A stretch of 49,367 bases of DNA from HGM04593 sp045647885 (GTDB taxonomy: Bacteria > Bacteroidota > Bacteroidia > Bacteroidales > Bacteroidaceae), in contig JAZRMX010000039.1 in the NCBI GenBank assembly GCA_045647885.1, positions 1 through 49,367 of the forward strand. Direction: 5' to 3'. Shown here in pieces: positions 8,565 through 17,193 of the stretch. The translations under genes and the position numbers were made by a program. Positions within the stretch are counted from its first letter, which is position 1; each line of letters starts with the position of its first letter. The notes under the pieces were generated by a model. It was not told the DNA's origin. It was given only the letters and a program-made list of their open reading frames with translations, and did no database searches.

Positions 8565-9761
8565 ATGAAAATCGATACAGGAAAAGGAACTATTACTTTG
8601 TGGGCGTTATTGGGTATATGGTCAGTGTCGGCACTCACTTCGTTGCCCGGGCTTGCAATATCACCTATATTGGGTGACTTGTCGGAAATATTCAAGAGTG
8701 CGACGGAGCTTGATATACAGATGCTTACTTCGTTGCCGTCGTTGCTTATTATACCTTTTATATTGCTTGCCGGACATTTGACCAATGCGGTGGGGTATAT
8801 ACGCTTGCTCTATACGGGTTTGTGGCTGTTTCTTTTGTGTGGAATATTGTATTTCTTCTGCAAGTCGGTTACGGAGCTTGTGTGGGTGAGTGCTTTTCTG
8901 GGCATAGGTGCCGGTATAATAACCCCTCTTTCCACCTCACTTGTTTCGCGTTTCTTTAAGGGGGAGCAGCGTACGCGCCAGTTTGGTTACTGCTCTGCAA
9001 TAAACAATCTCGCACTTGTGGTGGCTACGGCTGTAACCGGTTATCTTGCCGAGGTACAGTGGCGTTTGCCTTTTCTTGTCTATTTGTTGCCTGCTGTATC
9101 CTTGTTGCTTGTGAGGTTTATTAAGAGTGCCGACGAGGAGGTTGCCGATTCTAATGATGTTGTAGCAAGTGATGTAACTTCTTGCTCTAAAATTGATTAT
9201 AAGGCTCTTGTTAAACTGATGCTTTATTATTTCTTTATTACATATCTGGTGATGGTTGTGAGTGTGAACCTTCCTTTTCTGATGAGTGAATATGGGCACG
9301 ACAGTGGCAGTTCGGGGCTTGTTATTTCTCTTTTCTTCCTTTCCATAATGTTGCCAGGGCTCTTTTTGAACCGCATATTGAGTTTGTTGCGCGGTAATGT
9401 TTTTATGCTCTGCCTGTTGCTCATTGGGTGTGGCTTGTTGCTGGTATTTTTTAATAAGGCGTTGGTGGCAATTATTATTGGTGTCTTTTTGGCAGGCGTT
9501 GGCTATGGCGTGGCGCAACCTTATATATATGACCTCACCACAAAGGTTGCCACTGCCGAAAGGGTGGCGTTTGCCCTTGCGCTTGTGATGACTATGAATT
9601 ATGTTGCCATTGTGGTGTGTCCGCCGGTTGTCGATTTTCTGCAGGAGCTGTCGGGCGTGAAGAGTGCGCGGTTTGCCTTTGCTTTGAATAGTTGTGCGTG
9701 TGCAGTTGGCTTTGCCTTTTTGTTGGTGAGAGGTTTCATTATAAAAGCCGCTAAGCGATGA
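8565..9761 (+). CDS. MFS transporter
   Basis: A 398-residue membrane protein with about 12 hydrophobic segments and a hydrophilic loop near the middle (SADEEVADSNDVVASDVTSC). Motifs fit the major facilitator superfamily: LLAGHLTNAVGYIRLLYTG between helices 2 and 3 (a degenerate motif A) and FLGIGAGIITPLSTSLVSR in helices 4-5. The substrate cannot be read from the sequence. The ATG at 8565 follows a purine-rich stretch (AAAAAAAGAGAG) and is preferred over a TTG at 8529. It is divergent from gadB and overlaps the next transporter by 4 bases (ATGA), so these two are translationally coupled. It is not a GadC homologue; export of a glutamate-related compound is only a guess from position. Confidence 0.8.
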   Translation: MKIDTGKGTITLWALLGIWSVSALTSLPGLAISPILGDLSEIFKSATELDIQMLTSLPSLLIIPFILLAGHLTNAVGYIRLLYTGLWLFLLCGILYFFCKSVTELVWVSAFLGIGAGIITPLSTSLVSRFFKGEQRTRQFGYCSAINNLALVVATAVTGYLAEVQWRLPFLVYLLPAVSLLLVRFIKSADEEVADSNDVVASDVTSCSKIDYKALVKLMLYYFFITYLVMVVSVNLPFLMSEYGHDSGSSGLVISLFFLSIMLPGLFLNRILSLLRGNVFMLCLLLIGCGLLLVFFNKALVAIIIGVFLAGVGYGVAQPYIYDLTTKVATAERVAFALALVMTMNYVAIVVCPPVVDFLQELSGVKSARFAFALNSCACAVGFAFLLVRGFIIKAAKR

Positions 9762-10645
9762 ACAATACGTTGAAGGGTTCCGTTGCGCTCATTGTTTCGC
9801 GCATCTCTGCCGGGTTTAATGTGAATTGCAGCAAGTACTTGCTTGCTTCCTGGTTCACACCAAGTGGCTTTGTTGCCCTGCGCCTTATGTTCGGCACGTT
9901 ATTCTTTTGGGCGGTGGGGATATTCTGCAAGCCCGACCTCTCTACGCATCGTGACCGGGTGAAGCTCTTTCTGCTTGGTGCTTTTGCGGTTTTCGGGTAT
10001 ATGATGCTTTACGCAATTGGTATCTCTTATACCACTCCCGTGAATTTCGCTATATTGAATGCCTTACAGCCTATCTGGGTGTTCGTTTTTTCGGTTCTCT
10101 GCCGCAACGAAAAAGTTACTCGGGGCAAGGTCTTTGGTATATTGCTTGGTTTTACAGGAGTGGTGGCGACTATTTTTTCCGAGTCGTCGCACCAGTATGC
10201 TTCGCACCCTTTTCTTGGAAATTCAATGGCTTTTGTCAGCTCTTTGCTCTATGCCTGGTATCTGCTTTTTTCCTCGGCAATGTTGCGACGTGTGAGCAAC
10301 ATTGTTATGCTTAAATATACTTTCTTGGGAGCGTTTACCTCGTCGGTGGTGGCGTTTGTTGTTTCTGGATGTACTGTCCCGAAGCTATTTGTGGAGTATG
10401 ATTCTACAGCCATTCTCACCCTGCTTTTTGTACTGCTTTTCCCAACGGCATTGAGCTATTTGCTTGTTCCTGTGGGTGTGAAGTATCTTAAAGCGACTCT
10501 TGTCTCAATGTACAGCTATGTAACTCTGGTTACCGCTACCGTTATATCTCTGCTTACCGGGCAGGATCGTTTCGATGTCCCCCTGCTTTTTGCCTTGTCG
10601 CTAATTTGTGTGGGTATTTTCCTTGTTGGAAAATCGGAAGATTGA
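9758..10645 (+). CDS. EamA/DMT-family permease
   Basis: A 295-residue membrane protein with about ten helices arranged as two EamA repeats (about 5-135 and 150-292). Typical traits are the SRISAGFNVNCSKYLL opening, the NFAILNALQPIWVFVFSVL block at the end of the first repeat, and a matching LLFVLLFPTALSYLLVPVG in the second. The drug/metabolite transporter superfamily exports amino acids, sugars or other metabolites; no specific substrate is evident. Its start overlaps the stop of the MFS gene, so the pair is an operon. Two unrelated exporters coupled beside the glutaminase-decarboxylase operon is unusual. Confidence 0.85.
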   Translation: MNNTLKGSVALIVSRISAGFNVNCSKYLLASWFTPSGFVALRLMFGTLFFWAVGIFCKPDLSTHRDRVKLFLLGAFAVFGYMMLYAIGISYTTPVNFAILNALQPIWVFVFSVLCRNEKVTRGKVFGILLGFTGVVATIFSESSHQYASHPFLGNSMAFVSSLLYAWYLLFSSAMLRRVSNIVMLKYTFLGAFTSSVVAFVVSGCTVPKLFVEYDSTAILTLLFVLLFPTALSYLLVPVGVKYLKATLVSMYSYVTLVTATVISLLTGQDRFDVPLLFALSLICVGIFLVGKSED

Positions 10646-10714
10646 TGGTTTGTTGTATTGTGGCAAATGTTTAAACAGTTTTGTTTAAATAATAAATTAT
10701 TTAAATATTTTTCT

Positions 10715-10722
10715 TACCTTTG
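10715..10722 (+). promoter_or_regulatory. -7 promoter element for the M6 protease gene
   Basis: TACCTTTG is an exact TAnnTTTG match and gives a leader of about 100 bases before the ATG at 10829. Confidence 0.5.
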
Positions 10723-10828
10723 ACCCGATATCAAAGATAAACTGCGTATTGTGTCGTATTCGCTCGTGGAGAAAAAGCAAACGTGCAAGCGTAGTGTGTT
10801 TTGAAAACTTAACATAGAAAAATATTTA

Positions 10829-12889
10829 ATGAGAAGATTTGTATTTCTTTTGCTTTTGTTGGTTTTTGCTGTAAATACTCTTTTTGCAGCTCCGGCAAAT
10901 AAAATGATTATTTCGTACAAGCAGTCTGATGGCACCGAGTTGTATATTCAGTTGAATGGCGACGAGGCCTTTAAATACTATTCAACTATTGATGGTGTTC
11001 CCATTGTTAAGGGAGAAGGTGGTGATTATTATTATGCCGTTCTTACCGACGAGGGGAATCTTGTAGCAAGCACGCTCTTGGCTCATAACAGCGGTGCGCG
11101 CAGCTTTGACGAGCAATCTCTTATCGATGCCAATGATTTTTCGGGTATGCGCAGTGAGATGCAGGAAATTTCAAAATCCCGCGCAGCTGTTTATGCCTCT
11201 TCGAGAGCTGCATCAATAGCTCCGAAGGGTGATGTATACGTGCCCGTTCTCTTGGTGGAGTATAGCGATGTGAAGTTTAAATTTACAAAAGAGGTTATTT
11301 CCGATTTTCTCAACAAAGAGAATTATGAGGGATACGATAATCCCATTGCAAAATCTATAGGTAGTGCAAAGGATTATTTTATTGCACAGTCAGGCGGTGC
11401 CTTTACCCCCCATTTTGTGGTTACTGATATTATCACTTTGCCCAAGACTATGGCTTATTATGGTGCCAATAATTCTGCTGGCGAAGATTCACGCCCCGGA
11501 AATATGATTGCCGACGGCCTTTCTGCTGCCGATGCAAATTTCAATTTCTCGAAGTTTGACAACGATGGTGACGGTGAGGTGGAATTTGTCTATTGCATCT
11601 ATGCCGGTTATGGCGAGAATGTTACAGGTAATAGCACAAATACTATTTGGCCACATCAATGGACTCTTTCGGCAACAGTGGGTAGAAAGACACACGATGG
11701 TGTGAAACTAAATACTTACGCCTGTTCAAACGAACTTGCCATAAGCGAGGATTTCAGCCAGACTTACGGCGTGTATTATCTGTCGGGTATAGGAACTATG
11801 CTGCACGAATTTTCGCACTGCTTGGGGTTGCCCGACTTTTACGACACAAAGGGTTCCGGAAAATCCACATTCGGTTATTGGGATATTATGGATCTCGGTT
11901 GCTACGCTGCCGAGGGATTTGTACCTGTGGGGTATAGTGCGTATGAGCGCGACTTTATGGGTTGGAAGTCTATGGAGGTTCTTAGCAAAAAAGGGCGATA
12001 CTCTATGGCGTCTATAGATTCGAATGATGGTAAAGGTTATAAAATTGTTAATGATGCAAATAGTAATGAGTACTATGTTCTTGAGAACCGCCAGCAGAAA
12101 GGCTGGGATACCTACCTCTTTAATGCGGGTATGTTGATTACTCACGTCGATTACAACAAGAGTGCCTGGGATAATAACACTGTGAATACATCGAAGAGCC
12201 ACCTGCGTTATGCGCTCGTTCACGCCGATAATGAAATCCTTACGTCAAACGGCAGTAACGGTTCGCAGGTTGCGGCTAGTTATAGGGGCGACGTATGGCC
12301 CGGCACAACTGGTAAAAACGAGTTTACCGACACTTCTAACCCTGCGGCCACTGTGTACACTGGAGGTTATTTGGGCAAGCCTGTGACAAGGATAAAGCAC
12401 GAGAATGGAATAATCTCTTTCTCCTTTATGATGGATGCTGTGGATACTCCTGCAGCTCTTTCTGCAAGCGAGGTTACAGCTACAAGCTTCCGTGCCAATT
12501 GGGGAGCTGTAGAAGGCGCAGTGGAGTATGTTGTTGAATTGCAGGAAGAGGGTAGCAGTTCTGTGTTGCGCACCGCTACAACGGCAACCTCATACCTCTT
12601 TACTGGGCTTCTGCCGCAAACGGAGTACCGTTACAGAGTGTCGGCAAGCGATGGCGACGAGTCGTCCGATTTCTCGGAGTATATATCCGTTTCCACATTG
12701 TCTATGGTGGGGGATATCACAGGTGATGGAGTTATAAACGTTGCCGACGTAACAACCATTGTTGAGTGTATTCTTAATCCTTCGTCTAATGGTTTGAATA
12801 TAGGCGATGTTGACTTGACAGGTGATGGAGTTATAAATGTAGCCGATGTAACAAAGCTTGTATCGCTGATACTTGGTATTGCAGAATAA
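10829..12889 (+). CDS. Secreted M6-family metalloprotease with FN3 and dockerin-like tail
   Basis: A 686-residue secreted protease. Residues 1-20 are a signal peptide (LLLLLVFAVNTLFA). An N-terminal propeptide-like region (about 21-125) is followed by the M6 (immune inhibitor A-like) catalytic domain with the zinc motif HEFSHCLGLPDFYDT: His326, Glu327, His330, and Asp336 in the GLPD extension. A fibronectin type III domain follows (about 535-625), then two dockerin-type calcium repeats, each with GDGVINVADVT (about 628-686). It likely degrades host or dietary protein outside the cell. The dockerin-like tail probably serves anchoring or sorting, as in other Bacteroidales; no cohesin is present in this window. 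A terminator follows. Confidence 0.9.
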   Translation: MRRFVFLLLLLVFAVNTLFAAPANKMIISYKQSDGTELYIQLNGDEAFKYYSTIDGVPIVKGEGGDYYYAVLTDEGNLVASTLLAHNSGARSFDEQSLIDANDFSGMRSEMQEISKSRAAVYASSRAASIAPKGDVYVPVLLVEYSDVKFKFTKEVISDFLNKENYEGYDNPIAKSIGSAKDYFIAQSGGAFTPHFVVTDIITLPKTMAYYGANNSAGEDSRPGNMIADGLSAADANFNFSKFDNDGDGEVEFVYCIYAGYGENVTGNSTNTIWPHQWTLSATVGRKTHDGVKLNTYACSNELAISEDFSQTYGVYYLSGIGTMLHEFSHCLGLPDFYDTKGSGKSTFGYWDIMDLGCYAAEGFVPVGYSAYERDFMGWKSMEVLSKKGRYSMASIDSNDGKGYKIVNDANSNEYYVLENRQQKGWDTYLFNAGMLITHVDYNKSAWDNNTVNTSKSHLRYALVHADNEILTSNGSNGSQVAASYRGDVWPGTTGKNEFTDTSNPAATVYTGGYLGKPVTRIKHENGIISFSFMMDAVDTPAALSASEVTATSFRANWGAVEGAVEYVVELQEEGSSSVLRTATTATSYLFTGLLPQTEYRYRVSASDGDESSDFSEYISVSTLSMVGDITGDGVINVADVTTIVECILNPSSNGLNIGDVDLTGDGVINVADVTKLVSLILGIAE

Positions 12890-12918
12890 ATGCAGTACAG
12901 CGCACATTTCGTTTAAAG

Positions 12919-12976
12919 AATAAAGCCCGGGTGCATAGTTGTCTATAATGGCAGTTGCATCCGGTTTTATTTTTAT
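12919..12976 (+). terminator. Intrinsic terminator after the M6 protease
   Basis: CCGGGTGCA (12927-12935) pairs with TGCATCCGG (12956-12964) with one G-T pair. The stem is extended by AAAGC/GGTTTT-type pairing and followed by a T-rich run. Confidence 0.65.
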
Positions 12977-14077
12977 AGGGTAGTGTGTCTGTGGTCGGGT
13001 AAATGTCTGGCTTTTTGCTTTTACATTGCGCTCTCGCTTCGGTTCAGGCGGCAGGGTGGCTTTGTTGCTTTCTCTTCTGCTTGTTGTTCGTGAATGTTTC
13101 TCCAGTCCGTATAAAATAGAGCAGGGTTAGATGGGTGAAATTTATTACTCCCCCGTCTTTGCTTTTCTTCTCGCTTGCTTGATAGTGGTGTTATCTCCCA
13201 CTTCAGCTCTTCTTCTTCTTTTCTTCCAGTTTTTCTATTTTATTCTTTTAAGGGAGTATTGTTTTGGCGCTTAACTTGTTGATATTTCGTCTTGTAGGCT
13301 GTTTTTGACCCTTTGAGAATCTAAAATTCATATCTTCTCTGGTATTTATACGGCAAATTTTCAATTCTCGCTTGCAATCCCCCTTTTTGCACCTTCTTGC
13401 AGGGTGGTTTTTAATAAATATACGCAAATTTGTCTGTTTACAGTGTGTCTTTTGTTATTACATTTGTATATACATTCGTAAAGTTGGTATGTTTTAAAGA
13501 TGTGGTTGCGTAGTGTCTGCAAGTTTTGTTATGTTTGTAAACAGAGTGGGGTGGCTGTTTGTAAACACTATTCTGTCTATTTATCAAACGTAATTAACAG
13601 TGGGGTTTTACACCTGTTGATAACGTATAAATGCTGTATGTAAGAAATATGCATTTTGTATTCTAATGTCTTAATCTGTTAAAAATAAATGAGATAGATA
13701 TTGTTTTGCACTCTTTTGGATGAACAAATCTCCCTTTGTTTTTATGATGAGTATGCTGTTTTTGCATATTTTTGTGTGTTTTCAAACAATTAATTGCTTT
13801 AAATCAATAAATTAGCTAAGTTTGTTAAAGTATTATATATGTGTGTGTGATTTCCGGGTGTTCTTCTGGCTCTTGCTCTTTCCCTGCGGCTGTGTATTCC
13901 TGTCTATGTGTTGTTGACAATTTGTTGTTGTAGCAGTGTGTGTTACGTATGTAAATTGATGCAAACATCATCTGTTTTCAAAAATTAATTTGGTGTTGTG
14001 AAATAAAAAATGTTTTATTAATTTTGTACCATTGAAATTGATTTTAATATTGTAAACTCTTAAAACTGCATATTTTT
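12977..14077. other. 1.1-kb T-rich gap with no detectable gene
   Basis: No open frame of useful length exists on either strand. The plus strand is markedly T-rich, with a pyrimidine-rich block at about 13140-13260. The motif TGTAAACA or its inverse occurs at 13435-13442 (within the palindrome CTGTTTACAG), 13536-13543 and 13560-13567. TGTAAACT follows at 14051-14058, just before the XRE regulator gene. One TGTTGATAA, a DnaA-box-like nonamer, lies near 13617. It could hold regulatory sites, an RNA gene I cannot recognise, or decayed sequence. Confidence 0.6.
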
Positions 14078-14584
14078 ATGAACGAGCGTGACAGGATAGA
14101 ATTGATAATGAAGAGCTATAATCTGACGCCTTCTCAATTTGCCGACAGAACCGGAATACAGCGCGCATCTGTTTCCCATATAATAAGTGGTCGCAATAAA
14201 GCGAGCCTGGAGGTTATGCTCAAGATTTTTGACGCATTTCCAGGGCTTGATATGCAATGGTTGATGACGGGCAAGGGAAATGCGCCGACAGGTGATATGG
14301 AACGTGTCCAAGAGGCGCTTCCAAGCCAATCTCCTGCTATGCCGCCTGTACAGAATGAGTTGTTTTCGTCGTTTGCTGCAACAGCAGCTACTGCGGAGCC
14401 TTCTGCTATGCAATCACAGCCGAAGGTTGATATTCGCCGTAATGTAGCGCCCGAGCGTGCTCCACGCCGTTCAACGCGTACAGCAACTACTTCAACGCCC
14501 GCTACTGCTGCAACAAAAAGAATAAAGGAGATAAGGATATTCTATACCGATGGTACATACGAAACTATGATACCTGAAAAATAA
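14078..14584 (+). CDS. XRE-family helix-turn-helix regulator
   Basis: A 168-residue protein with an N-terminal XRE/Cro-type helix-turn-helix (about 5-62: LTPSQFADRTGIQRASVSHI with the recognition helix in RASVSHIISGR). It is followed by LDMQWLMTGKGNAP, typical of short Bacteroidales repressors. A low-complexity Ala/Thr/Ser/Pro linker (about 70-148) joins it to a conserved basic tail, KRIKEIRIFYTDGTYETMIP. No sensing domain is visible. It is monocistronic, with a 1.2-kb gap upstream carrying repeated TGTAAAC motifs, one of them 20 bases before the ATG. These are candidate operators for autoregulation, which is inference. A strong terminator follows. Confidence 0.85.
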   Translation: MNERDRIELIMKSYNLTPSQFADRTGIQRASVSHIISGRNKASLEVMLKIFDAFPGLDMQWLMTGKGNAPTGDMERVQEALPSQSPAMPPVQNELFSSFAATAATAEPSAMQSQPKVDIRRNVAPERAPRRSTRTATTSTPATAATKRIKEIRIFYTDGTYETMIPEK

Positions 14585-14607
14585 ATCTCCAACACCTTAT
14601 ATTAAAT

Positions 14608-14644
14608 GCTGCACCCTTTAATGCGGGGGTTGCAGCGTTTTTTT
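14608..14644 (+). terminator. Intrinsic terminator after the XRE regulator
   Basis: GCTGCACCC (14608-14616) pairs with GGGTTGCAGC ending at 14636, with one bulge, followed by a run of seven T. Confidence 0.85.
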
Positions 14645-14674
14645 GTTTGCAGGAGAGAGTTCTTTTTTCAATAA

Positions 14675-14708
14675 TTTGTTCCGAGAATGAAATTATGTTA
14701 TCTTCGCC
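14675..14708 (+). promoter_or_regulatory. Promoter of pyrK-pyrD
   Basis: TTTG (14675-14678) and TATCTTCGCC (14699-14708) are 20 bases apart, matching the -33/-7 spacing of Bacteroidota sigma-ABfr promoters. The ATG follows at 14729. Confidence 0.7.
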
Positions 14709-14728
14709 ACAATTAAACAAATTTAGCT

Positions 14729-15496
14729 ATGAAAAAAGTTCTTGTCGATTTGACAATAAAAGAGGTTGAACAGCTCAATGCAAACTGTGTGTTGCTCATT
14801 ATGACGAGCGAACAGCCTCTGCCGGCTGCTCTTCCCGGGCAATTTGCCGAGTTGCGTATAGACGGCACCCCCAGCGTTATGCTGCGTCGTCCCATTTCAA
14901 TCCACAGTTTCGATGCCGAAAAGAATGAGATAGGCTTCCTTGTACAGCTTGTGGGCGATGGTACACGCTGGCTCGGTGCCCTTAAGGTTGGCGATAAGGT
15001 GAATACACTTCTTCCCCTCGGTAATGGCTTTACAATGCCCACCGACAAAAGTGCCAATCTTTTGCTTGTGGGTGGTGGTGTTGGTTGCGCTCCGCTTTAC
15101 TACCTTGCCGAGGCGTTGAAGCGTGGTGGCTATAATTTTACATTGCTTATTGGTGCACGCGCAGCGAAGGATCTGTATCGCCGCGAGGCTTACGAAGCTC
15201 TTGGAAGAGTGGAGTATACAACCGAGGATGGCTCATTGGGCGAAAAGGGGTTTGTAACCAACCATTCTGTGCTGAAGGATAATTTCACACAGATATATAC
15301 CTGTGGTCCCAAACCTATGATGCTTGCTGTGGCCAAGTATGCCCGCGAGAATAATATCCCCTGCGAGGTGTCGCTCGAGAACAAGATGGCGTGTGGCCTT
15401 GGTGCCTGCCTCTGCTGTGTCGAAGACACAAAAGAGGGGCACAAGTGTGTTTGTACTGATGGTCCTGTATTTTCTATAGATGAATTAAAATGGTAA
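14729..15496 (+). CDS. pyrK: Dihydroorotate dehydrogenase B, electron-transfer subunit
   Basis: A 255-residue iron-sulfur flavoprotein that passes electrons from the catalytic subunit PyrD to NAD+ in pyrimidine synthesis. The FAD motif is RRPISIHS (53-60). A glycine-rich nucleotide site is LLVGGGVGCAPL (112-123). The [2Fe-2S] cluster cysteines are Cys222, Cys227, Cys230 and Cys242 (or neighbours Cys229/Cys240) in ACGLGACLCCVEDT onwards, matching the C-x4-C-x2-C-xn-C pattern of PyrK. The length is normal. It overlaps pyrD by 7 bases, so the two subunits are made together. Upstream lies a well-spaced promoter. Confidence 0.95.
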   Translation: MKKVLVDLTIKEVEQLNANCVLLIMTSEQPLPAALPGQFAELRIDGTPSVMLRRPISIHSFDAEKNEIGFLVQLVGDGTRWLGALKVGDKVNTLLPLGNGFTMPTDKSANLLLVGGGVGCAPLYYLAEALKRGGYNFTLLIGARAAKDLYRREAYEALGRVEYTTEDGSLGEKGFVTNHSVLKDNFTQIYTCGPKPMMLAVAKYARENNIPCEVSLENKMACGLGACLCCVEDTKEGHKCVCTDGPVFSIDELKW

Positions 15497-16401
15497 AGAC
15501 TGATATTAAAATAGGAGGATTGGAGTTGAAGAATCCTGTCCTCACCGCTTCGGGAACATTCGGCTATGGTCTTGAATTTGCCGATTTTGTAGACTTGAAC
15601 AAGTTGGGTGGCTTTATAGTGAAAGGAACCACGATTAACCATCGTGAGGGTAATCCATATCCCCGCAGCGCAGAAACCCCTATGGGTATGTTGAATGCTG
15701 TCGGTTTGCAGAACAAGGGTGTCGATTACTTTGCCGAAAACATATATCCCCAGTTGAAGGACCTCGATACAAATGTTATTGTAAACGTTTCTGGAGCCTG
15801 TATTGAGGATTATGTAGCTTGCGCCGAGAAGGTTGCTGCGCTCGATAAAATACCTGCGATAGAGCTTAATATATCGTGTCCTAATGTAAAACAGGGTGGT
15901 ATGGCATTCGGTGTTCAGCCAGCTTCGGCAGCCGAGGTGGTTTCGGCGGTGCGTAAGGCGTATCCCAAAACCCTTATAGTAAAGCTCTCTCCCAATGTTA
16001 CCGACATTACTGAAATTGCGCGTGCGGTTGAGGGTGCCGGTGCCGACAGTGTATCGCTTATAAACACTCTTCTTGGTATGGCGATAGATAGCGAGAAGCG
16101 TCGTCCTCTGCTCTCTACCATTACCGGTGGTATGAGTGGCCCTGCAGTGAAACCTATCGCCTTGCGTATGGTTTGGCAGGTTTCCAAAGCTGTCAAGATA
16201 CCCGTTGTGGGTATAGGCGGCATTACCACAGGCAGCGATGCCATTGAGTTTCTGCTTGCAGGTGCTTCGGCAATAGAGGTGGGTACAGCTAACTTTATGA
16301 ACCCTGCCGTAACCGGTGAAATTGTCGACTATATAGAAGATTATCTTGTGCGCCATAAGATGAGTTCTGTTAATGAACTTATCGGTGCGTTGGAGATTTA
16401 A
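15490..16401 (+). CDS. pyrD: Dihydroorotate dehydrogenase B, catalytic subunit
   Basis: A 303-residue FMN TIM-barrel enzyme that oxidises dihydroorotate to orotate, the fourth step of UMP synthesis. The N-terminal LKNPVLTASGTFGYG binds FMN and substrate. The expected catalytic base is Cys130 in IELNISCPNVK; class 1 enzymes use Cys, class 2 use Ser. The C-terminal VVGIGGITTGSDAIEFLLAG is the phosphate-binding block. Pairing with pyrK makes this class 1B, which is NAD-linked and cytosolic. A strong hairpin terminator follows directly. No other pyr genes are in the window. Confidence 0.95.
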   Translation: MVKTDIKIGGLELKNPVLTASGTFGYGLEFADFVDLNKLGGFIVKGTTINHREGNPYPRSAETPMGMLNAVGLQNKGVDYFAENIYPQLKDLDTNVIVNVSGACIEDYVACAEKVAALDKIPAIELNISCPNVKQGGMAFGVQPASAAEVVSAVRKAYPKTLIVKLSPNVTDITEIARAVEGAGADSVSLINTLLGMAIDSEKRRPLLSTITGGMSGPAVKPIALRMVWQVSKAVKIPVVGIGGITTGSDAIEFLLAGASAIEVGTANFMNPAVTGEIVDYIEDYLVRHKMSSVNELIGALEI

Positions 16402-16410
16402 TGAGCCCAT

Positions 16411-16450
16411 ACACCTCTGTATTGTCGTAAACAGTACAGAGGTGTTTTTA
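16411..16450 (+). terminator. Intrinsic terminator after pyrD
   Basis: ACACCTCTGTA pairs perfectly with TACAGAGGTGT, followed by TTTTTA. Confidence 0.9.
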
Positions 16451-16472
16451 ATATATACTATACAACTATCGA

Positions 16473-17090
16473 ATGGATTATCAAAAATATAATGTAGGGG
16501 AAGAGGTTATAACCATTCCCATACCTCGCAGTTATAAAGACTGTTTTGTGTTGGCGCAGAGCGATATGTATCGCCATCAAGGGTATTTGTGCAGTATCTG
16601 GCGTGTGCTCTGGTATTGTCTTACCGGGAGAACCATTGCTTTCTACTTCTGGTTCCGTATGTCGTGCCATAAGGGGTTCCTTTATCCCATTACCAAATTC
16701 TTTCTGAAGCGTTTCCAGAAGAGATATGGTATACAGATATATACAAGTACCAAAATTGGGTATGGCTTGTATATCGGACACTTTTTTGGTACTTTGGTGC
16801 ACACCACATCTATTATTGGAAATAATGTAAACCTGTTCCATTTTACATCAATTGGAAGCAATGGCGATAGGGGTGCGTATATTGGTAATAACGTACACGT
16901 TGCTCCCAGTGTTTCAATGGTTGGTGCGTTGAATATCGGAAGTGGTTCTTCCATAGGTGTGGGTTCGGTTGTAACAAAGGATGTTCCTATGGGTGCAACA
17001 GTTGCCGGTGTTCCTGCAAAAGTACTCTCTTATGAGCGCCCTGCGAAGTTCATTCACAGACCTTATACGTTCGACAAGAACGTTCTTTAA
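16473..17090 (+). CDS. Serine acetyltransferase-like hexapeptide acyltransferase
   Basis: A 205-residue protein with a helical N-terminal part (about 1-95) and a left-handed beta-helix of hexapeptide repeats (about 96-185: IYTSTKIGYGLYIGH, IIGNNVNLFHFTSIG, YIGNNVHVAPSVSMVG, IGSGSSIGVGSVVTKDVP). The closing motif VAGVPAKVL is typical of acetyl-CoA-dependent O-acetyltransferases. It resembles CysE-type serine acetyltransferases, including relatives that modify cell-surface sugars. The usual catalytic GHF-type region reads IGHFFGTLVHTTSIIG. With no cysteine synthase or capsule genes next to it, the acceptor stays open. It is convergent with trmD across a shared terminator. Confidence 0.8.
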   Translation: MDYQKYNVGEEVITIPIPRSYKDCFVLAQSDMYRHQGYLCSIWRVLWYCLTGRTIAFYFWFRMSCHKGFLYPITKFFLKRFQKRYGIQIYTSTKIGYGLYIGHFFGTLVHTTSIIGNNVNLFHFTSIGSNGDRGAYIGNNVHVAPSVSMVGALNIGSGSSIGVGSVVTKDVPMGATVAGVPAKVLSYERPAKFIHRPYTFDKNVL

Positions 17091-17121
17091 CCGTTATATA
17101 GTTCAGTTTATCAAGCGGTGT

Positions 17122-17170
17122 TATATACAAAAATAAACCAGTCTTTCGGCTGGTTTATTTTTGTATATAC
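17122..17170. terminator. Bidirectional terminator between the acetyltransferase and trmD
   Basis: A long stem of TATATACAAAAATAAACCAG with its complement around TCTTTCGG. It is A/T-rich on both flanks, so it can stop transcription from either side. Confidence 0.9.
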
Positions 17171-17193
17171 GGATGTAAATGTAATATTTTTTC

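Noticed and set aside
13600..13640. Possible replication origin: TGTTGATAA DnaA-box-like site in the A/T-rich gap
   Set aside because: Only one such nonamer is clear, with no cluster and no dnaA, dnaN or rpmH nearby.
15190..16410. 406-residue minus-strand open frame opposite pyrK-pyrD
   Set aside because: The plus-strand genes have complete families, motifs and a promoter; the antisense product has no recognisable domain. It is a codon-usage shadow.
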